From contig ML682005.1 of assembly GCA_007922195.1 (NCBI GenBank), positions 41,098,531 through 41,162,530 of the forward strand: a stretch of 64,000 bases of DNA, given 5' to 3'. The notes beneath the pieces were generated by a model, which did no database searches, was not told the origin of the DNA, and worked only from the letters and a program-made list of their open reading frames with translations. The position numbers were made by a program, and so were the translations under genes. Below are positions 26,083 through 38,125 of this stretch, one piece after another. Numbering within the stretch: position 1 is the stretch's first letter; every line of letters starts with the position of its first letter. This DNA comes from Podocnemis expansa. Lineage: Eukaryota > Chordata > Testudines > Podocnemididae.

Positions 26083-26389
26083 GAGGGCAGTGATCAATTG
26101 TTCTTCAATTCTACTGAAGGCAGGATAAGTAGTAAGTGGCTTAATCTGCAGCAAGGATGATGTAGGTTACATGATATCAGGAAACATTTTCTAACCATAA
26201 GGACAGTTAAGTTCTGGAATAGGCTTCCAAATATCCAAGGAAGGCTGTAGAATCCTTATCACTGGAGGTTTTTAAGAACAGGATGGACAAACACCTGCCA
26301 GAGACTGTCTAGGTTTGCTTGGTCCTGCCTCAGCACAGAAGGCTGGACTAAACTCAAGGTCCTTTCCAGCCCTAAATTTCTATGATTAA
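26083..26389 (+). pseudogene. CR1 3'-end relic
   Basis: Corresponds to the last part of CR1 ORF2 plus the 3' tail: 'ttaatctgcagcaagg', 'ggaataggcttcc', 'ggacaaacacctgcc', 'ggctggactaaactcaagg', ending in tatgatt near 26387. It is 5'-truncated, as most CR1 insertions are, and too decayed to code. Confidence 0.9.
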
Positions 26390-28439
26390 GTACCGTCAAA
26401 AACATTTCAGGAGACTCTCAGTACCAGCTGAAATGGGGTTTTTCCTCCCAAATGCTTCATCCAGAAAGAAGAGATAAACTGCTCATTTGCACACAGAAAT
26501 TAGTAAATTTCCACAAATAAAAGTAGCTAACTTGAACCCTCACTATTAATTTATTGTCATGCACAAAAAGGCCAATTTCTCTAAGCTCATCTTAGCTTCA
26601 GAAACAACGTACACAGTATAAACTTTCCAGTCTGGCTAAATATTTAGAGCTTATTGTCAGTTTCATGGTTTCCTCTGCCTAGTCAATTTCCTTTTCTGTC
26701 TGTCTGTGTGGCTCTTTCACACAAACAGGGGAGAGAAACTCATTAAAGTGCAACCTGACAGCCATAAAAACTGGCAGACGGCTCAAAAGCAACTACTACT
26801 AATTCTTTACCAACTAGACTTCAGCTTGATGGTGCCCTTTAATAAAAGCCCCCAGTCATGTCCCTTCAGAAGAGACAATTGACTAGAAGATTAGCACAGC
26901 CTGGGTTTTTTTTTTTTTTTTTTAAACACTGAAGAGAACTTGAAGCATCATGCTTCCACTTGACAACTTTTTTGATTAACAGATCACCAGGCCAGTAATG
27001 GATGCCCTACTGGTACAGTGATGTAATACTTTCAGCTGCACATCTAAGCTGCCGTTTGAACAGGGCTGATGCAGAGATGTGTGAACAAACTTGAACTGAC
27101 ACATGCATGACAAAGCTACAGAAGTGGTTTCTCATGACTTGGCCCACCAGTGGTGTTCACATGATTCCACATATCTAACAGCCTGGGAACTAAATATGCA
27201 TTGGAGATGGGTGGTAACAAAGCTACCACCCAGCTCATTTTCAATGACAGGGTGTAGGCAACAATCAGAAGCCATTGCACTCCTACCCTCCTTACACACT
27301 CTTATCTTACAAATGTACGAACTCAAGGAACTCCTCTGGGCCTGCCATTGCCTGGCTTCTATCATATTTATTCACATCTGTGACAGACTGCAAATGAATA
27401 TACAGGATCCTATATAGCCGCAAATCCAGTTCAGGGAGACCTGAAGTAAGAGAGCAAGTCCATGACGAAGTCAACAACAAGCCACAGGATCTGACATCTA
27501 ATCCTGTGCTCTAAATTACTACCTGACATTGTTGCCCTTCGTCTCCATAAACTGGTCTGCTAATGAGATATTAAATTGTCAGTTTTGAGCAAACAGTGAA
27601 ATCATATGCTGCAAGTCATATTTAAAACTGAAGTAGAAAAGTTATACTGCTCTTGAGCTGCTGGCAAAAAAAAACAATCAAATCCTTTGATTTCAGTTAA
27701 AATATTGAGAACTTAGTATTTTAATTAATTTCCCCATCAAAAAGCCTGGATGAAAAAAAATAAAGTGCTATGTCACATTAGATTAATCTTACTCAGACAC
27801 ATGAAAAACATTTAGAATAACCCTGACATCATCCTGAAGTTTACATATATCTGCATCAAGCTTGCTTGACCTCCAGTAAGAGGTTAATAAAAACACTTAA
27901 GACACTCAGTGGATCAGCTTAATTTAGCCATCTGCCATAAAGCCATGCCTATGATCCATGGCACAACACAACCTTTACGAAACAGATGTGTACACACCAT
28001 TTCAATAAATGCATGAAATCACTGCCCAAAGTTAAGTCCTGAAGACATATCTAAAGGGAAAGATCTAGGCATGGTACAGCATTTGGGTTTTCTTTCATTC
28101 AAAGGACCAGGACTCAGGCAGTAGGCTGACACAAGAGTCCATGTCACACTGTCAAGACATGAAATACTGAACTTGCAGATCATGGGAAGAGAAGACTAAG
28201 GTGACTTTTAAACCACCTTGACACCCTCCAATTCCTGTGCTGCTCTGGTCACAAGAGAAGACCCTGTATAACTCTGACTAGATGCCATAACCCAGACAGA
28301 CCCAGGTTTGTCTAGATTACAGTGGTCTCACCCTATTATATCTATATCCTCATCCCCTGACCTCAGGCTGTTTTAGATCTTGGGAAGCACAGGGACAACC
28401 TCTTTTCTATGCTTGTACAGCCCCCATCCCTCCAGAGCA
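26390..28439. other. Intronic stretch, nothing recognised
   Basis: AT-rich. A T-run lies at 26908-26922. No gene, RNA or repeat family supported. Confidence 0.5.
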
Positions 28440-28905
28440 CTAATAAAAATAGACTGAGCAACCAGGGCTCTGGGGGTGAACTGGCAGTTCTGGCAAATGC
28501 CAGAAGGGCTGGTGCACTTCTGGAAAAAAGCTAACTGCAGCCTGCCATGGGACTTTTCACCATCCCCCAGCTGGGCCTATCTGAGCACAGCAGCCACCCC
28601 TCCCTCCCCCAGATTCATCTCCTACCCCCCATATGCCCAATAGCAGCCTGGCCAAAGCACAGCATCTGCTCCCTGCTCCCAGCCCCACAGCTCTCTCAAC
28701 TTCCACAACGGGGGTCCAGTGGCTGCGCCCTGGCCAGAGTGAACCTGCTCCCCCCAGTGCCAAGTGGGTGGCATCCTGGGCAGACAGCAGTGGCTACAAC
28801 TGCCTCCTGGCTCCACTCTTTCCCCACCATATGAGCCCAGCAGCACCCTGGTCAGTGTGCTTGTAACAGGGCCACTTTTTAGTCCTAGTCCATCACTGCA
28901 GGGCT
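28440..28905. repeat. GC-rich block of unknown type next to PARD6G exon 2
   Basis: This block is clearly richer in C and G than the intron around it and contains repeated 'cccag' and 'ctgg' words. Long frames on both strands are a composition effect. It could be a decayed non-autonomous transposon, but I cannot define ends. It lies just downstream (in the gene's direction) of exon 2, inside intron 2. Confidence 0.35.
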
Positions 28906-28935
28906 CCCAAGACTTAATAAATATGAAGATTTTAC

Positions 28936-29158
28936 CTTGTCTTTGTATAAAAACCCGGAGCAGCGGGCTTGCACTTGAAACAGCCTTGAAGAAGTTATCA
29001 TCATTATTAATAGGAAGAAGGTCCCCATGAACGTCAGCATATCCAATCATCACTTCTGTATTGGATATGTGGTGAATGTGAAGAATGAGCTTGAAGAAGT
29101 CTTCAAACTTTCCTGGCTTGTTGCGATCCAGGGAAAATCTTCGGAATTCTGCCCCAAA
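28936..29158 (-). CDS. PARD6G: PARD6G coding exon 2 (PB1 domain)
   Basis: On the minus strand an AG acceptor (29160-29159) after a pyrimidine-rich run precedes 74 codons plus one base. The exon ends in CAAG at a GTAAAA donor (28935-28930). The protein begins [20 protein letters not shown] and continues through [22 protein letters not shown] to LLRVFIQRQ. This is the PB1 domain of Par-6 proteins, which binds the PB1 domain of atypical PKC in the Par polarity complex (with CDC42 and PAR3) at the apical cortex and tight junctions. The wording fits the gamma paralogue better than alpha or beta (judged from memory). Phase 0 at the start joins exactly to exon 1. The exon ends in phase 1. The CRIB/PDZ part must lie in a further exon that I do not find between 1 and 28935, so the gene continues beyond the left edge. 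Confidence 0.95.
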
Positions 29159-29649
29159 CTACAACAGAACAGAAAGGATGTGAGTGGACAATGCTATACT
29201 TAAATATTCAGGTTTTACATTTCAATGACGTGTTTGCTACTTGCTTCTCCCATACACCGAATATGGCGGAACTGCGGCCTTCCAAGGCTACAGCCCCCAG
29301 ATTTTACTCTTGGAACATAATTTGTATTATGGTAGAACAGATTTTTTTGTAAAAATGTTCTCTCTAGTTTACAAACTTCTTAGAGAAAGCCAGGCCAAAA
29401 TAATTTTTTTCCCCTAAAAATGGTACATTTCACTTAGAGCTAATAAAGCATGATTCTACATTTGAGTTCAAAACCAGTGTGTCTGTTGTCTGCAACATCA
29501 CTTCTCAAAACAAGGTGGAGAGAGATTCTTTGCAAACAGCTTCAAACATAGCTAGTCAGGTGTTTGCATTAGCACTGAGGATTTTTTAAACATGTCCCCA
29601 TCAAAATTACAACAAACTTAAAAAAAAACCTCCCACAAGACATTTAGAA

Positions 29650-29863
29650 AAATAAGCAAGGAGTCCTGTGACACTTTTAAAGATTAACAAATTTGTGTAA
29701 ACTCACAAGCTTCTGTGAGAGAAAAATCCCACTTCATCAGTGGGATCTTCTCTCACGAAAGCTAATGTGATAAATAAATTTGTTAGTCTTTAAAAGTACC
29801 ATGAGGGCTTCTTTCCCGTTTTGCTGAGCTAGACTAACATGGCTATCCCTTTGGAACTTGTCA
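29650..29863. repeat. Penelope-like inverted-dimer repeat with 15-bp target duplication and hammerhead-like halves
   Basis: The left half (about 29650-29740) and right half (about 29740-29863) are inverted copies of the same unit. Each carries 'aaatttgttagtctttaaa' and 'gactccttgct'-type words, on opposite strands. The dimer is flanked by acaagacatttagaa at 29635-29649 and 29864-29878, a perfect 15-bp duplication. On the minus strand an intact CTGATGA lies at 29740-29734, followed by a GTGGG/CTCAC hairpin, but the GAAA is broken. On the plus strand the hairpin (740-744 with 752-756 of this block) and GAAAGC (29757-29762) are intact but the CTGATGA is lacking. Assignment to Penelope-like elements is inference from the hammerhead-like fold and inverted arrangement. 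Confidence 0.8.
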
Positions 29864-32089
29864 ACAAGACATTTAGAAGTATGTGTTGTACAGTCTTCAT
29901 TAAAAAGGGACATCATCAATTTCTACATGCTCAAAAGCTCCTTGGCATTCAGGTCTCAGGAGAAAAGATCTTCAGATTCACAGTAAGTTATAATTTTCTG
30001 ATTCTGCCACTCTGTTAAATCAATTTTTAAGTTTTATGGCTGACAAAAGCTACAATTTTTGTGGGACATACAAGGTTCAGCATGCTCTTTCCCTGTTCCA
30101 CAGCAGCAGCTAAAAGGAACACTTAATTTAAGTCTGGCCAAAAACAATTTTGAAGGAACAGCTATTATGAGACTTAAGACTAATGGAAAATTTTCCACAC
30201 TTGCTTCCTAAAAACCAATGAAAAAACAATTCTCATACAAATAAATACTTCCTTGAAATGGCAGAAATGAAGATGTTGTTAAGAACACGAAAGGAGAAAG
30301 GACTAAACAAAAGTGAAACTAGTTTCCCTGATTGTGGAAATTAGACAGCCAATGTACTGTTACTTATCTATGAAGTTTTTACATAGCTGAAAAAAATTAT
30401 AAGTGATTCTCACCCTGGCCCCTGCATATTGGGTGATGGGCCAGAATGGTATAGCCATGTTTCTAAAAGAGCCATATCTAGCAGGCAAAAACTCCAAGAG
30501 CCTAAACTGCAGACTACCTTCAGAGAGTCCCTCATGAGGCCTGGTGCAGAGTTTCCTGGCAGGAAGACCTTTCAGGCAGCTTTATTGTCCCTGGACAGCT
30601 GGTAACAGGCAACTCTAACTTATGTAGTCCTATAGAACTAAGCTACACTGGAGCCATTCCAGCTCCTGAACCAGTTCAGGACTGGGAGGCAACAAGAGGG
30701 GACTTAGCCTTAGCAACCTTAGTCTCCCTTATCCTAAAAGTTCAGCTCTGACACCTTTTGAGGTGTAGCAAACTCTCACCCCACAAGTTATCATGTTCAC
30801 AATTTCTCCCCCTTGTAGAAGCGGCCTCTAGAACTCAACAGAGAATGATTCCTTGTGTGCAGAATTTTTAGTCTATCTCTAGACTTCCAAATGAGAATTT
30901 CATTTTCCACTAGATTTTATAAGGAAGAGGGTATTTTGTTTTTAAGAGTAATTTCAGGAGAGCTTGAGTGATTTCATCACTTTTAAGATTTGATTGAACT
31001 TATCCACAAGGATTTAGATACCAGAAGAGCACTATAGAATTCAATGTTTAGAGAGGCCAAACTGATGTCTTAGTATAGAAGACAACTTCCACTTAGTTTC
31101 CGTCAGAAACGATAACACTTTTCACAAAACATTCCAACTTCACCAAACCACATAGTTCAATTACATTTCATTCCTCAAAATGAAATTGTGTCTCCAGGCT
31201 TCCAATGGAGTACTAGAGATGCTGAAGAAAGCCTTTTAGTTGTACAGATATTAGAAAGAGCCTCTATCCTGAACTTCAGGGTAGTTTTGATCCACATTCG
31301 AACTCAGGGCCACCTCTAATACACTAAGTTGTTTTGGTGTTTTGTTTTGTTTTTAAACTACTAGCGTAAACTAGAAACAGCCACAGTCAATCCATACAGG
31401 ATTGGAAACCACATACACCATTAGCTCTTCAAAATCTAAAAATTTATTTAATTTAATTAAATGAAATTCTGGTTAAGACAACTTGCTTTGTGCATGTCAC
31501 TCCATCCCAAACCTATTTGTTCTATGGCTAAAACAACCCAGTGATAACACTACTGAGGGTATGAAATATTACTGTTCATCCTGACAGAGGGAAAAGCATT
31601 AACTTTGGTTCATTTGTGCTCCTAAATTACTTACGTCCTTTTGAAAAAGCCTACCCTTTGATCATGGGCTAGGCCTTGATGCTAATTTAAATGCTCATTT
31701 AGTCCAAATACAACAAATTAAGATGTTTGTTTACAAGATGAACAGCTGAATCTAGTTTGGACTTCAATGCAGATTACCCATCCAAATGCAATAAAGCCAA
31801 AACAAAGTAGACCCAATTTCAGTGGAGTCAAAACTGCTGTTCAAACTTTCCAATTTTGAGTGACATGCCACTGCCCCAGATGCAGGGCTTAAAATGGTTC
31901 TCATTCTAAAACAGGTTAATGCAAATGAGGACATAGAATTTTTTTTCCAGCAAAAGCACTTTCCTGTTAGATTCAGATGAGTATTACAGGTCACTAATTC
32001 AGATGGAATTGAGTACTGACATGCAAGGCTCAAGTGATAAGAATAAAATGTTTTCAGATTGTAGTTAGAGTTCCATGAATCTTCTACTG

Positions 32090-32267
32090 CAGCGGTTCTC
32101 AACCACTGTACCAGGACACATTACTATGCCACCACCCAGCAGTAAGTGTGTCACGGAGAGCCAATCAGATGGCTGGATTTGGCCTGGGTAGGGTGGTCTG
32201 GTGCGTCTTGTAGGGTTGCAAAATCCTGCCAAGTGCGCTGCAATCCTCAAAAGGTTGAGAACCACTG
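32090..32267. mobile_element. Short hAT-like element (CAGCGGTTCTCAACC ends)
   Basis: The left end CAGCGGTTCTCAACC and the right end ggttgagaaccactg are near-perfect inverted repeats. The flanks do not match, so the target duplication has decayed or been lost. Confidence 0.8.
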
Positions 32268-32424
32268 AGTTAATGGATGAGGTACACTAGTTGTGGCCCC
32301 CTTTTAGTGTACCATTCTCCGATCATTAATGTCAGTCTCCTACCAGCCAGAGTTGCCAAGTGTCCCAGTTTTTGACCCGAAAGTTCTGTTGCCCTGTGTC
32401 GTTGCACAGTGGCAAGGTTGTCAT

Positions 32425-32539
32425 GGAAGCCAGGGAGATGGCTGGATTTAGGTTGGGGGGTGGAGTGGACTGGTGTGTCGTGTAGGGTTGAAATATGCTG
32501 CCAAATGTGTCACAACCCACAAAAAGTTGAGAACCACTG
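32425..32539. mobile_element. Truncated second copy of the 32090 hAT-like family
   Basis: From 'gatggctggattta' on, it matches the right two thirds of 32090-32267 and ends in gttgagaaccactg at 32539. The left end is not recognisable, so this is a broken neighbour copy in the same orientation. Confidence 0.7.
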
Positions 32540-32735
32540 TGCTACTGCATTCCATGTGTCTGGCTGGGAAGTCAGGATTATTTTAATCTAAAACTAGCAT
32601 TATAGTTGCCCAACATGCTGTTAATCAAGTGCCAATTGAGCTAAATTCATTTAATTACTTCTTGTTAGGCACCATGTATGTGTACGGTGCTGGATAAATA
32701 CAAATTTCCTACCCTAAACAGATTATTTTGTAAAG

Positions 32736-32935
32736 CAGGGCTGAGCAAACTTTTTGGTCCGAGGGGCCACAGGCAATGGGGGGAAGGATGGGGCTTGGAG
32801 GGGGAGTTTTGGAGGGCAATGGTGGAGCCAGAAGAGGAGCTGCACTTTGGACTACAAGTGGTTTTAGCTGCTTTGCCAGATTAAAGGCTGCTGCGGGCCA
32901 TATCTGGCCCACGGGATGTAGTTTGCCCGCCTCTG
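32736..32935. mobile_element. Short hAT-like element (CAGGGCTGAGCAAAC ends)
   Basis: The left end CAGGGCTGAGCAAACTTTTTGG and the inverted right end CAGAGGCGGGCAAACTAC are terminal repeats of a widespread vertebrate type. 'ggggccacag' and 'gggccatatctggccc' are subterminal. Flanks are only loosely similar. Confidence 0.75.
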
Positions 32936-33127
32936 GTCAAAGATTATAATCCAGCAACCTGATCCAAGCACGTGGATCCTTATCCCTCTGCAGAGATCCA
33001 CTGATATCAAAAGAAAGTTAAGCAGACATAAGAGTCCAGCTACACAACCACAGCCACGACATGATTGGTCCCACTGAAATCAATGAGATTGCTCACCTCA
33101 GGTAGTAGTAGAACTACTAACACAGGC

Positions 33128-33322
33128 GTGAGAGAGAGATCATATCTTTTATTGGACCAACTTTTCTGTTGGTGAGAGAAAAGCTTTTCAGTTTACACAG
33201 AACTGCCTAAAAAGACAAGCTTTATGTACTTTGAAATATAGTCTTTTTCACCCACAGAAGATGGTCCAACAAAAGATATTCACCCACCTTGTTTCTCCAT
33301 GCCCTAAGTCTAACATGGCTCC
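33128..33322. repeat. Second Penelope-like repeat type, inverted dimer, decayed
   Basis: The left half reads on the minus strand and the right half on the plus strand: both carry 'accaaca-gaa-gttggtccaataaaagata' words ('ttttattggaccaac' at about 33147 and 'ggtccaacaaaagatatt' at about 33263). The central part corresponds to a hammerhead-like region but is too decayed to fold in full. A single-unit relative is at 39085-39212. Confidence 0.65.
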
Positions 33323-34719
33323 AAGAACAGCGCAGGTAGGACATGACAATTTAGTCACAGAATTGAGTACAATTAAAGACAAGAATACCATAAAGGGACA
33401 CCACAGGAAGGTGCATGAAAAGGAAACCTTCTGAGAAGGATAACATGAATTTAGAGAGATAAAGGGGGGATTTTTTTTGTTTCTTTTTAAAGGTAGGGGG
33501 TATTATTTGTATATTAAATTACATACAGATATAATAGACTGCAGCAACTATAGCCAATGGGTTCCTTTCAGAGAAAAAAAGCTTCTGCAAATGATTGACT
33601 ATTCATCCTCTCTAATGAAGCTGCTAAACAGTATCACAGTAACAACAGATTTCACAGCACTGCACAGCTTGGAGACTGAATACTTCATTGTATTCAGCCA
33701 GGAATATTTGGTCCAAATAACCCCCTTTTCCCTCCGCATCTTCCAATACTTAGTCCAACATTAACTCTTTTAAAGACTCTCTTAGAAAACAGAGATGAAA
33801 GTTCAAGGTGAAAGAAAATCATATATTTAGCACATCGGACCAAGAGAGACTAGAAATGAGATTCCATTGACAACCACCACCACAGTCAGTCAGAGAAAAC
33901 TAATCTACTTATTAGAACTGTTAGTTTATCAAACAATGAATTTACTGTAATCTACTCTGACCTATTTACCTAATGCAAATATTCCAGCTGATATTGCAGA
34001 AGTAGAAGTGGGAGGAGGAACAAAGGAGATTAAAGATAATTTAGTCTGACAGGGCTACCAATGACCAACAAAAACAGAGAGCATTGCAAATGTTTGCTCT
34101 TCAAACAATGTATCCTGTCCTGAGATCCTTCTAAATATCAGCAAGCCATTACCCTATCTATCTGCAATTACAAACAGTAATAAGTACCCAAACAAAAATG
34201 TTACAAGCTATACAGGAACTGTGGTCCATTTCCAGAATAAAAGGAATGCCAAGAACAATAAAGTAGCCACAAAAGCGGAAAGGCCAAGAACTCTGAATAA
34301 ATGTGTGTGTCATTTACGGACAGAGAAATAAAAGTTGTCTTTCTGATTCACAGCTGTTTGACCCGGCCGTAGGTCATTTCTCATTGTGAGCAACATAGGC
34401 TACAAAACAACCTGCAAAAAATAAAACCAAACCAAAAAGAAAAAAAAATCCAAAATATACATTCTAGTTTAAACTGTTCAACTCAGAACACTTACGGAAA
34501 AGTGCAAAATGAAATGTTATGTTCATGTTTTGTTTCCCTGCCTAGCTTAAAGGTTCACTGTCAAGTATGATTTTAGATAATTCCCTCTATTAAGATTTCC
34601 AACTTCTTCAACAATCAACATTTAGTACTAAACATGAATTATGTTAACCACCTGCTCATGAAACAGGACGTCATGCAGAAAGAAAAGGTTTCTCTGCCTC
34701 AGTTAACCCTCCACATCGC

Positions 34720-34860
34720 ACAGACATGAGCCAGCACTCAATGATGGCCTAAGTCTGCATCCCATTGAAAAGTCAATGGGAGTTTTACCATGGACTTCAA
34801 CATGAGCGTACTCCCACTGATTTTAATGGGGCAGAATCAGGACACCACAGACCAGTCTTA
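34720..34860. repeat. Short palindromic repeat built on 'cattgaaaagtcaatggg'
   Basis: Imperfect palindrome around 'gtcaatgggagttttaccatggacttcaa' and 'cccactgattttaatgggg', of a kind common in turtle and bird genomes. No coding or known RNA role. Confidence 0.45.
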
Positions 34861-35087
34861 AAACGCCTACTTTTATGCATCAGAAATCAGTCCAGAGTTA
34901 GTTTTTAAATAAGCTGAACTTCACATCACCCAAAGTAATGAATAAGCCCAAGATAGGCACCATCTCTCCATGCCAAGAGACACAGAAGAGCAAGTGTATT
35001 TTTTAAACTATGTTCCATGCTACAAATATGCAGAATACTGCTCCATTCCTTAGGCTGTGACAATGCTAGAGTTCAGTTGCTCAGACA

Positions 35088-35235
35088 GACAGGAGAGCGC
35101 TCTCTTTTTGACTTAAATTAATCCACCTCCACCTAGCAGCGTCAGCTATGTGGGCGGGAGAAGTTCTCCTGCTGACGCAGCACTGGTGCACACAGATCAG
35201 TGTTGTAGCCTTGGCCCTAGTCTATATTTTCCACA
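35088..35235. mobile_element. Fragment of the GGCTATGTCTA MITE family
   Basis: Segments such as 'ggagagcgctctc', 'gtcagctatgtgggcgggagaagttctcctgctgac' and 'actggtgcacacag' match the interior of 6684-6917 and 42852-43139. Terminal repeats are missing. Confidence 0.5.
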
Positions 35236-35339
35236 GCTTTCAGCAGCAAATGACGGGACATAAACAAGGTATGTACAATACCTTGGGTATCTATTGTCAA
35301 CTTATTAATCCCCACTTACCTCCCCCTATAGACTACAAC

Positions 35340-35525
35340 CAGGGGTCTCAAACATGTAGCCCACAGGCCGCATGCAGCCCCTAAAGCTATTTCCTGCTGC
35401 CCACACAACACTATTGCTACTTATATTTGCAATATGGTTGTTGGAAAGGTTTCAGTGGTGTGACCCTCGGGCTAACGTACTAGTCCTCATGCAGCCCTCA
35501 TGGTGATTTGAGTTTGAGACCCCTG
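35340..35525. mobile_element. Short hAT-like element (CAGGGGTCTCAAAC ends)
   Basis: The left CAGGGGTCTCAAAC and the right gtttgagacccctg are perfect inverted termini. 'gcatgcagcccctaaagctatttcctgc' inside matches the copy at 53316-53503. Flanking gactacaa and gactatac match at six of eight positions. Confidence 0.85.
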
Positions 35526-35789
35526 GACTATACTAAGACACACGGAAAAGCTGTCCTGTCACCTTAGTGCTATGCTACTTCTGGGGCTGGAGTTATTGAT
35601 GTGAACTCAAGAGTGATTGAGCAAGTCTTGACAGACTAGTCAATTGAACCCGGAAGAGTGCACTGATGGTGGCGATTTTGCCGCTGTTAGTATAGAAACA
35701 CCCACAATCTTGATGGCCACCAGCAGTTGGGAGCAGTAAATGCTACGATGGAGCAAATCTTTTATCTTAAGCCATACAGCCCCAAGATT

Positions 35790-35990
35790 TCACCAGCAGC
35801 ATGGTTTAGTAGTGTATACAATCCTCGAATAGGAGTTAGGAGCCTGGGTTCCTTTCCCAACTCTGCTTGGTGGCCCTGGGAAGGTCTTGATACTCATTTC
35901 CCTTCCCAGCTTTTGTCTGTTCTGCTTATTTAGGCTGGATACTCTCTGAGACAGTGGGAGCCTCACTGTCTATCTGCAGTGCGGACATTG
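35790..35990 (+). repeat. MIR/CORE-SINE-like relic
   Basis: Contains the decayed tRNA-like and core words 'ggagttaggagcctgggttc' and 'ttcccaactctgc', then an L3-like end ('tctgcttatttaggctggatactctctgag'). Ancient and non-coding. Confidence 0.65.
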
Positions 35991-36749
35991 AGACTCTCAA
36001 TCTCCTTTGGTTCCTTTTAGGAACTGCTGAAATATTAACACACTGAAATACAAAGCCATGCTATGCCACTGTCTTCCACACACAAAAGACTTAAGTTTTC
36101 CTTCTTCTTGCCTGAACTCCACCCCAGCCTGCCTTCAGCTAAGCAAGGACAGAATTTTGAGAACACCAACATTTTCCTTCCCTCCCTAGGAGCGTGTGCT
36201 CTGGCTCTGACTCCCTTAAACTCAAAAGAAGTACCTTAACTTGCACAAAAATCAGAACAACAAGACACCACACCCCTACCACACATTCTACATGGGAACA
36301 CTTGATGTTAGTCTCCTTAGTTTTTTCTCCTTATTTGATCTTCTAACTACAGAAAGTACTCTGATAACATGGCAATGGATGCAGCACAGAAAAATAAGTA
36401 GAAAGATGATTTGCTATAGCCATATCTGTGTGAATTTTTAGTCTAAATATTTAAACTATGCAAAATGCAGAGTTTAAGTTGATCACATAGAAGTGGGCAG
36501 ATTCATAAAAATAATTAAATTTGAATTTAAAAAAAAAAAAAAAAATCTATGGATCTATTGCCCAGTAAACTACACTTATTACATTGTAGAGTTAGTTTTA
36601 CTTTCTGCAAAATGGATATTAATTAATAGAATGAGTGGGAAGGATTAATTTAATTTTGTAGTGTCTAGTAAAAAACTGGTAAAAAGTGAGATTAAAATTG
36701 GGGACTAGATAAAACCAGCCTTAATATATGCTGAGACCACTTCCTATCA

Positions 36750-36915
36750 TGCTGACAAATACTGCCGCACTGTTTATTTGTATTTCTCCATCTATGTGTA
36801 TCCATCTGTTGCCTTCTACTTAGATTGCTAGCTCTTTGGGAAAGCCACCGTATTTTGCTCATTGTTTGCATGAAACCTAACACAATGGGTTCCTGACCCA
36901 TGACAGGGATTCTTA
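36750..36915 (+). repeat. L3/CR1-like ancient 3' tail
   Basis: 'cttagattgctagctctttggg', 'cacaatgggttcctgacccatgac' and 'ttcttaggcactac' are the classic ordered words of this ancient tail. A minus-strand relative is at 53795-53900. Confidence 0.7.
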
Positions 36916-37471
36916 GGCACTACAGTCAATTGCACGGTTGAATGAAAGCCTTGAATTCTGCAAATGGTTCTATTTATTGTTAAATTATGGTGGAATGTAG
37001 ACCCTGCCCAAACCAGAAGTTCAGCTTCGTTCTTGTCACCATTTGACAAATACAGTTGGAGTTGTATTCTTATAGCAGCTCCCCTCCCAGGCCCCAACTG
37101 TGGCTGAACTTAGCCCGGAGAGCACTGAAGCAAACACAATTAAGACACTCCACTAGTGTGAACACTTATGTCATACTTCTTCAGCATGGAACAGAGCAGC
37201 AGGAGGACATGCTCAAAGCATGGTGCATAATGCATGTTGAGCTGTATGCTCTAGAAGTCCTGCTACAAGCCATCTCAGATGAAGAGAGTCAGCCATAAGC
37301 CACACATATGTGGTTAGTGTTCTGTCTGTCACCAGTGCCAAAAGCAAGTTAAAAAAAAAAAAAAAGGTAGTGCACCAAACTGATGCGAGGAAGGCAACTA
37401 AACTAGCTTAAGCCTCAAGAAGGAACAGAACGCGTAGCTGACAATTACTAACCGAGATTTAACCATGTGGT

Positions 37472-38125
37472 TAGAGCCCTGCAGCTCCTTGGCTATCCAC
37501 TGCAGATCCACGGGTATCCACATCTGCCGGTGTGGATATCCACAGACCTATTATTGCAAATTGGATTGCAGATGTGGATTCTATTTTTAATCTGACCAGG
37601 GTGCAACTGGTTGCTGCTATGATCCAGGTCATTGGCACACAGGAGAACAAAGGATGTGCTCTAGCCAATCCCAGCTCAGCTCTGGTTGCGATCTGCCAGC
37701 CAATCAGGCTCTCTGACTGACTGACAATCAGTCAGCATGATGGCCTTTGGTTGGGCTCCCTCTGACAGCATGCTGGTCTTTGACTCATTCCCCAGATGGG
37801 CTATGCCCACTTTTTCCTGTTTGCAGTTCACATGCCATATTGTCAGAGATTTCATTGGCCAAGGAATCTCTGATTGACAGCACTGCACATGAACTGCAAT
37901 CAAGGAAAGGAAGATGTGGGCAGGGCCCATGTTGGAAGTGAACCAATCAAAGGCCAGTATGCTGAATGAGGGAGCCCAAGCCCAGGTGTGAATGCAGGTG
38001 CAGGTACATATAAAACCTGGCATGTGGACTGCAAATTGGCTAGACACTGACACTGAACAAATGTGGATTGGATCCAGATCCACATTTCTGTATCCACACA
38101 TTTGGTGTGTGGACATTAGCCTTCT
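37472..38125. mobile_element. Foldback element with a long internal palindrome
   Basis: It begins with tagagccctgca, the same terminus as the 131-bp element at 40331-40461, and shares 'ggatatcc' and 'gatccacgg' words with it. Between about 37753 and 37980 the two arms are inverted copies (ttgggctccc ... gggagcccaa), meeting near 37857 at 'cattggccaagg'. The expected right terminus tgcagggctcta is not found, so the right end is approximate. Confidence 0.65.

Noticed and set aside
1..28935. PARD6G exon 3 (CRIB/PDZ) in the left part
   Set aside because: I looked on the minus strand for the PDZ signature and found no matching frame; it probably lies left of the window.
28622..29053. Long minus-strand frame starting [11 protein letters not shown]
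   Set aside because: It is PARD6G exon 2 read through the donor into intron 2; only the part down to 28936 is coding.
35790..35990. Functional tRNA gene
   Set aside because: The tRNA-like words belong to a decayed MIR/CORE-SINE; no cloverleaf can be formed.
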